Below are positions 16,082 to 17,095 of a stretch of 17,095 bases of DNA, one piece after another (position 1 is the stretch's first letter; every line of letters begins with the position of its first letter). Below the pieces are notes generated by a model, which was given only the letters and a program-made list of their open reading frames with translations, made no database searches and was not told the DNA's origin. The stretch spans positions 1 to 17,095 of the forward strand of contig CABQAK010000042.1 in NCBI GenBank assembly GCA_902462065.1, in the 5' to 3' direction. Source of the stretch: an uncultured Collinsella sp. (lineage in GTDB: Bacteria > Actinomycetota > Coriobacteriia > Coriobacteriales > Coriobacteriaceae). Made by a program: the position numbers and the translations under genes.

Positions 16082-16092
16082 AACAGCTGAGG

Positions 16093-17082
16093 CTAGAAGC
16101 ACCAGGCGGGGCGGACGCAATTCGAGACCGTCGCATTGTCACTGATCGCCGGATCGCCGCCGGCGTGGACACGGAGGAAGAACGTAGAGTGGTCCGGACG
16201 CACCGAACGTTCCCACCAATAGCTGCCACTGGCAATGGCAGGGTTGTCCGAATAGCTATTCATCACCTTGCCCTTGAAGGCCTCGTACTGGGTTCCCTCG
16301 GAGGAGCTCCAGGGGTAGTCGGAAGCCCAATAGGAGGTGGGGACGATCTCGGAGTAGCTGAGCAGAAACAGCTTGTCGGAGGTAGCCGTCACGGCGGCAT
16401 TCTTGTTCGCGTTACCGCCGCCGACGTTGTTCGTGAGCTTCCTAACCGATTTAACCTTGGATTGGAAATCGGCGGGCATCAGGTTCCAGATCTCGCCCGA
16501 ATTCATCTTCGCACGGAGTTCGGATGCCTCCCATCCGCCATCGCTGGTTTTCATGGCGTTCATGCGGGACGAAATATCCGTCGAGGTGGTGAGGAACGTC
16601 AGTCCCGCCTTGCCGGTGCCGTCGGCCAAGTCGTCGTGGTTGATGCCGATGATACGGTACTCGAGCGTCTGTCCGTCCGTCAGCTTCATCGAGAACCTCG
16701 TTCCCGCATCCATCGCGGCCTTTGCCTTGGCGTACGCCGGCGATGCCTCGCCCTTGGAGGCGATGTCCTCGGCAACCGCTTTCTGCTCCTCGAGCGTCCA
16801 GTCCTTCGCGTCCTTGGCGACGGCCGCCTGGACGGTCGCGGAATCGGCCCCGGCGGAGCCTCCACCGGACGCGCCTCCCTCTACGCCGCCGGTCGTCCCG
16901 TTGTTCACCGTATTGCCGACCAAGTTGAACTGGTTTCGGATGGCTCCCGCCACGCCGGGTCCCGCGAACACGATGACCAGGCCGATGATCGCGATGATCA
17001 GGACGTACTCGATGACACTTTGCCCTCGGAGAAGAGTACCTCTAGGAGATACCCCCCCCCCGAAGGTTAATTGCCGCTGCAT
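16093..17082 (-). CDS. Flp/Tad-type IVb pilin fused to a DUF6273-like surface domain
   Basis: From ATG 17082 the product has 329 residues. Residues 1-20 are a leader ending in Gly, followed by QSVIEY (21-26). This is an exact G/XXXXEY prepilin-peptidase site with Glu at +5. Residues 23-45 form the hydrophobic pilin helix, and 50-60 look like a Flp tail. A Gly-rich linker (61-79) and a helical stretch lead to a domain (about 127-329) with NHDDLADG, SELRAKMNSGEIWNLMP, DKLFLLSYSEI, SYWWERSVRP and a final NCVRPAW. These match the pattern I associate with DUF6273, a domain of unknown function on secreted proteins. It is likely exported and built into or onto a Tad pilus as an adhesive subunit (inference). 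Ten G residues lie in the leader. The frame is open to the window edge and no ribosome site is visible, so the start is uncertain. Confidence 0.82.
   Translation of the reverse strand: MQRQLTFGGGVSPRGTLLRGQSVIEYVLIIAIIGLVIVFAGPGVAGAIRNQFNLVGNTVNNGTTGGVEGGASGGGSAGADSATVQAAVAKDAKDWTLEEQKAVAEDIASKGEASPAYAKAKAAMDAGTRFSMKLTDGQTLEYRIIGINHDDLADGTGKAGLTFLTTSTDISSRMNAMKTSDGGWEASELRAKMNSGEIWNLMPADFQSKVKSVRKLTNNVGGGNANKNAAVTATSDKLFLLSYSEIVPTSYWASDYPWSSSEGTQYEAFKGKVMNSYSDNPAIASGSYWWERSVRPDHSTFFLRVHAGGDPAISDNATVSNCVRPAWCF
17052..17061 (-). repeat. homopolymeric G10 tract in the pilin leader
   Basis: Ten consecutive C on the plus strand read as G10 in the gene and encode Gly8-Gly10 plus the first base of Val11. 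In this frame no ATG, GTG or TTG codon lies between the tract and the processing site, so the tract must be translated to make a complete leader. Tracts of this length are prone to slippage during replication in organisms with phase-variable genes. Confidence 0.9.
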
Positions 17083-17086
17083 GCAT
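17080..17086 (-). other. overlapping staggered start codons (ATGCATG)
   Basis: Two ATG codons four bases apart (17086-17084 and 17082-17080) precede the G tract and are in different frames. With ten G the second one leads into the pilin; with nine or twelve G the first would. No Shine-Dalgarno sequence is visible in the nine bases between the first ATG and the window edge, so use of either is unproven. Confidence 0.5.
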
Positions 17087-17095
17087 ATGCGACAC

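Noticed and set aside
15878..16090. A 70-residue plus-strand open frame starting at GTG
   Set aside because: There is no ribosome binding site and no recognisable domain, and it reads through the strong minus-strand terminator at 16057-16081.
15640..16200. Template/variable repeat pair of a diversity-generating retroelement
   Set aside because: Comparing the gene's 3' end with the downstream gene-free region by eye gave no long near-identical match, and no reverse transcriptase frame is present.
16165..17070. A 301-residue plus-strand open frame opposite the pilin gene
   Set aside because: It is the antisense shadow of the minus-strand gene, whose prepilin site, helix and domain motifs make biological sense; the plus-strand product is low in structure and has no motif.
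15588..17095. Attachment-site copy of the tRNA-Pro 3' end
   Set aside because: No second copy of the T-arm and acceptor sequence is visible within the window.

Overview
The window looks like a piece of chromosome from a high-G+C Actinobacterium, most likely class Coriobacteriia and probably Collinsella or a close relative. This rests on strong G+C and C/G-ending codon use, the protein sequences, and a gene order mixing Actinobacterial and Clostridial neighbourhoods; it was not tested by a search. Positions 1-15430 are one almost gapless block of plus-strand housekeeping genes. Most neighbours overlap or are separated by a few to about 20 bases, and most have clear AGGAGG-type ribosome binding sites.

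Layout of the core block: 3' end of an ABC-F ATPase gene (1-390, cut by the window), a small unknown membrane protein, an M50 site-2 protease, scpA and scpB (condensin partners), rluB (23S rRNA pseudouridine synthase), cmk (CMP kinase), a PlsC-type acyltransferase, ispH (last isoprenoid step), a DUF512 radical SAM protein with a PDZ-like N-terminus, der (ribosome-assembly GTPase), plsY, gpsA, rpe, a NifS/IscS-type cysteine desulfurase, a NIF3-family metal protein, a coiled-coil zinc-ribbon protein and coaBC (coenzyme A). gpsA, plsY and the plsC-like gene together could take dihydroxyacetone phosphate to phosphatidic acid, so the block joins membrane-lipid synthesis with chromosome segregation, ribosome maturation and cofactor supply.

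The block is followed by a tRNA-Pro(GGG) gene with its own promoter and a textbook terminator (15439-15631). About 420 bases without a convincing gene follow. They have lower G+C than the operon and carry two adjacent perfect palindromes, a 14-base direct repeat and several inverted repeats. This looks like the edge of an accessory region.

The last gene (16093-17082, minus strand) is the unusual one. A Flp/Tad type IVb pilin leader and helix, with an exact G/XXXXEY processing site, is fused through a glycine-rich linker to a roughly 200-residue DUF6273-like domain of the kind found on surface proteins. A run of ten G residues lies inside the leader-coding region, and two staggered ATG codons (ATGCATG) sit in front of it. 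On paper two of every three tract lengths would make the same mature pilin and the third would switch it off. This suggests a phase-variable, adhesin-tipped pilin, and is the best candidate in the window for something undescribed.
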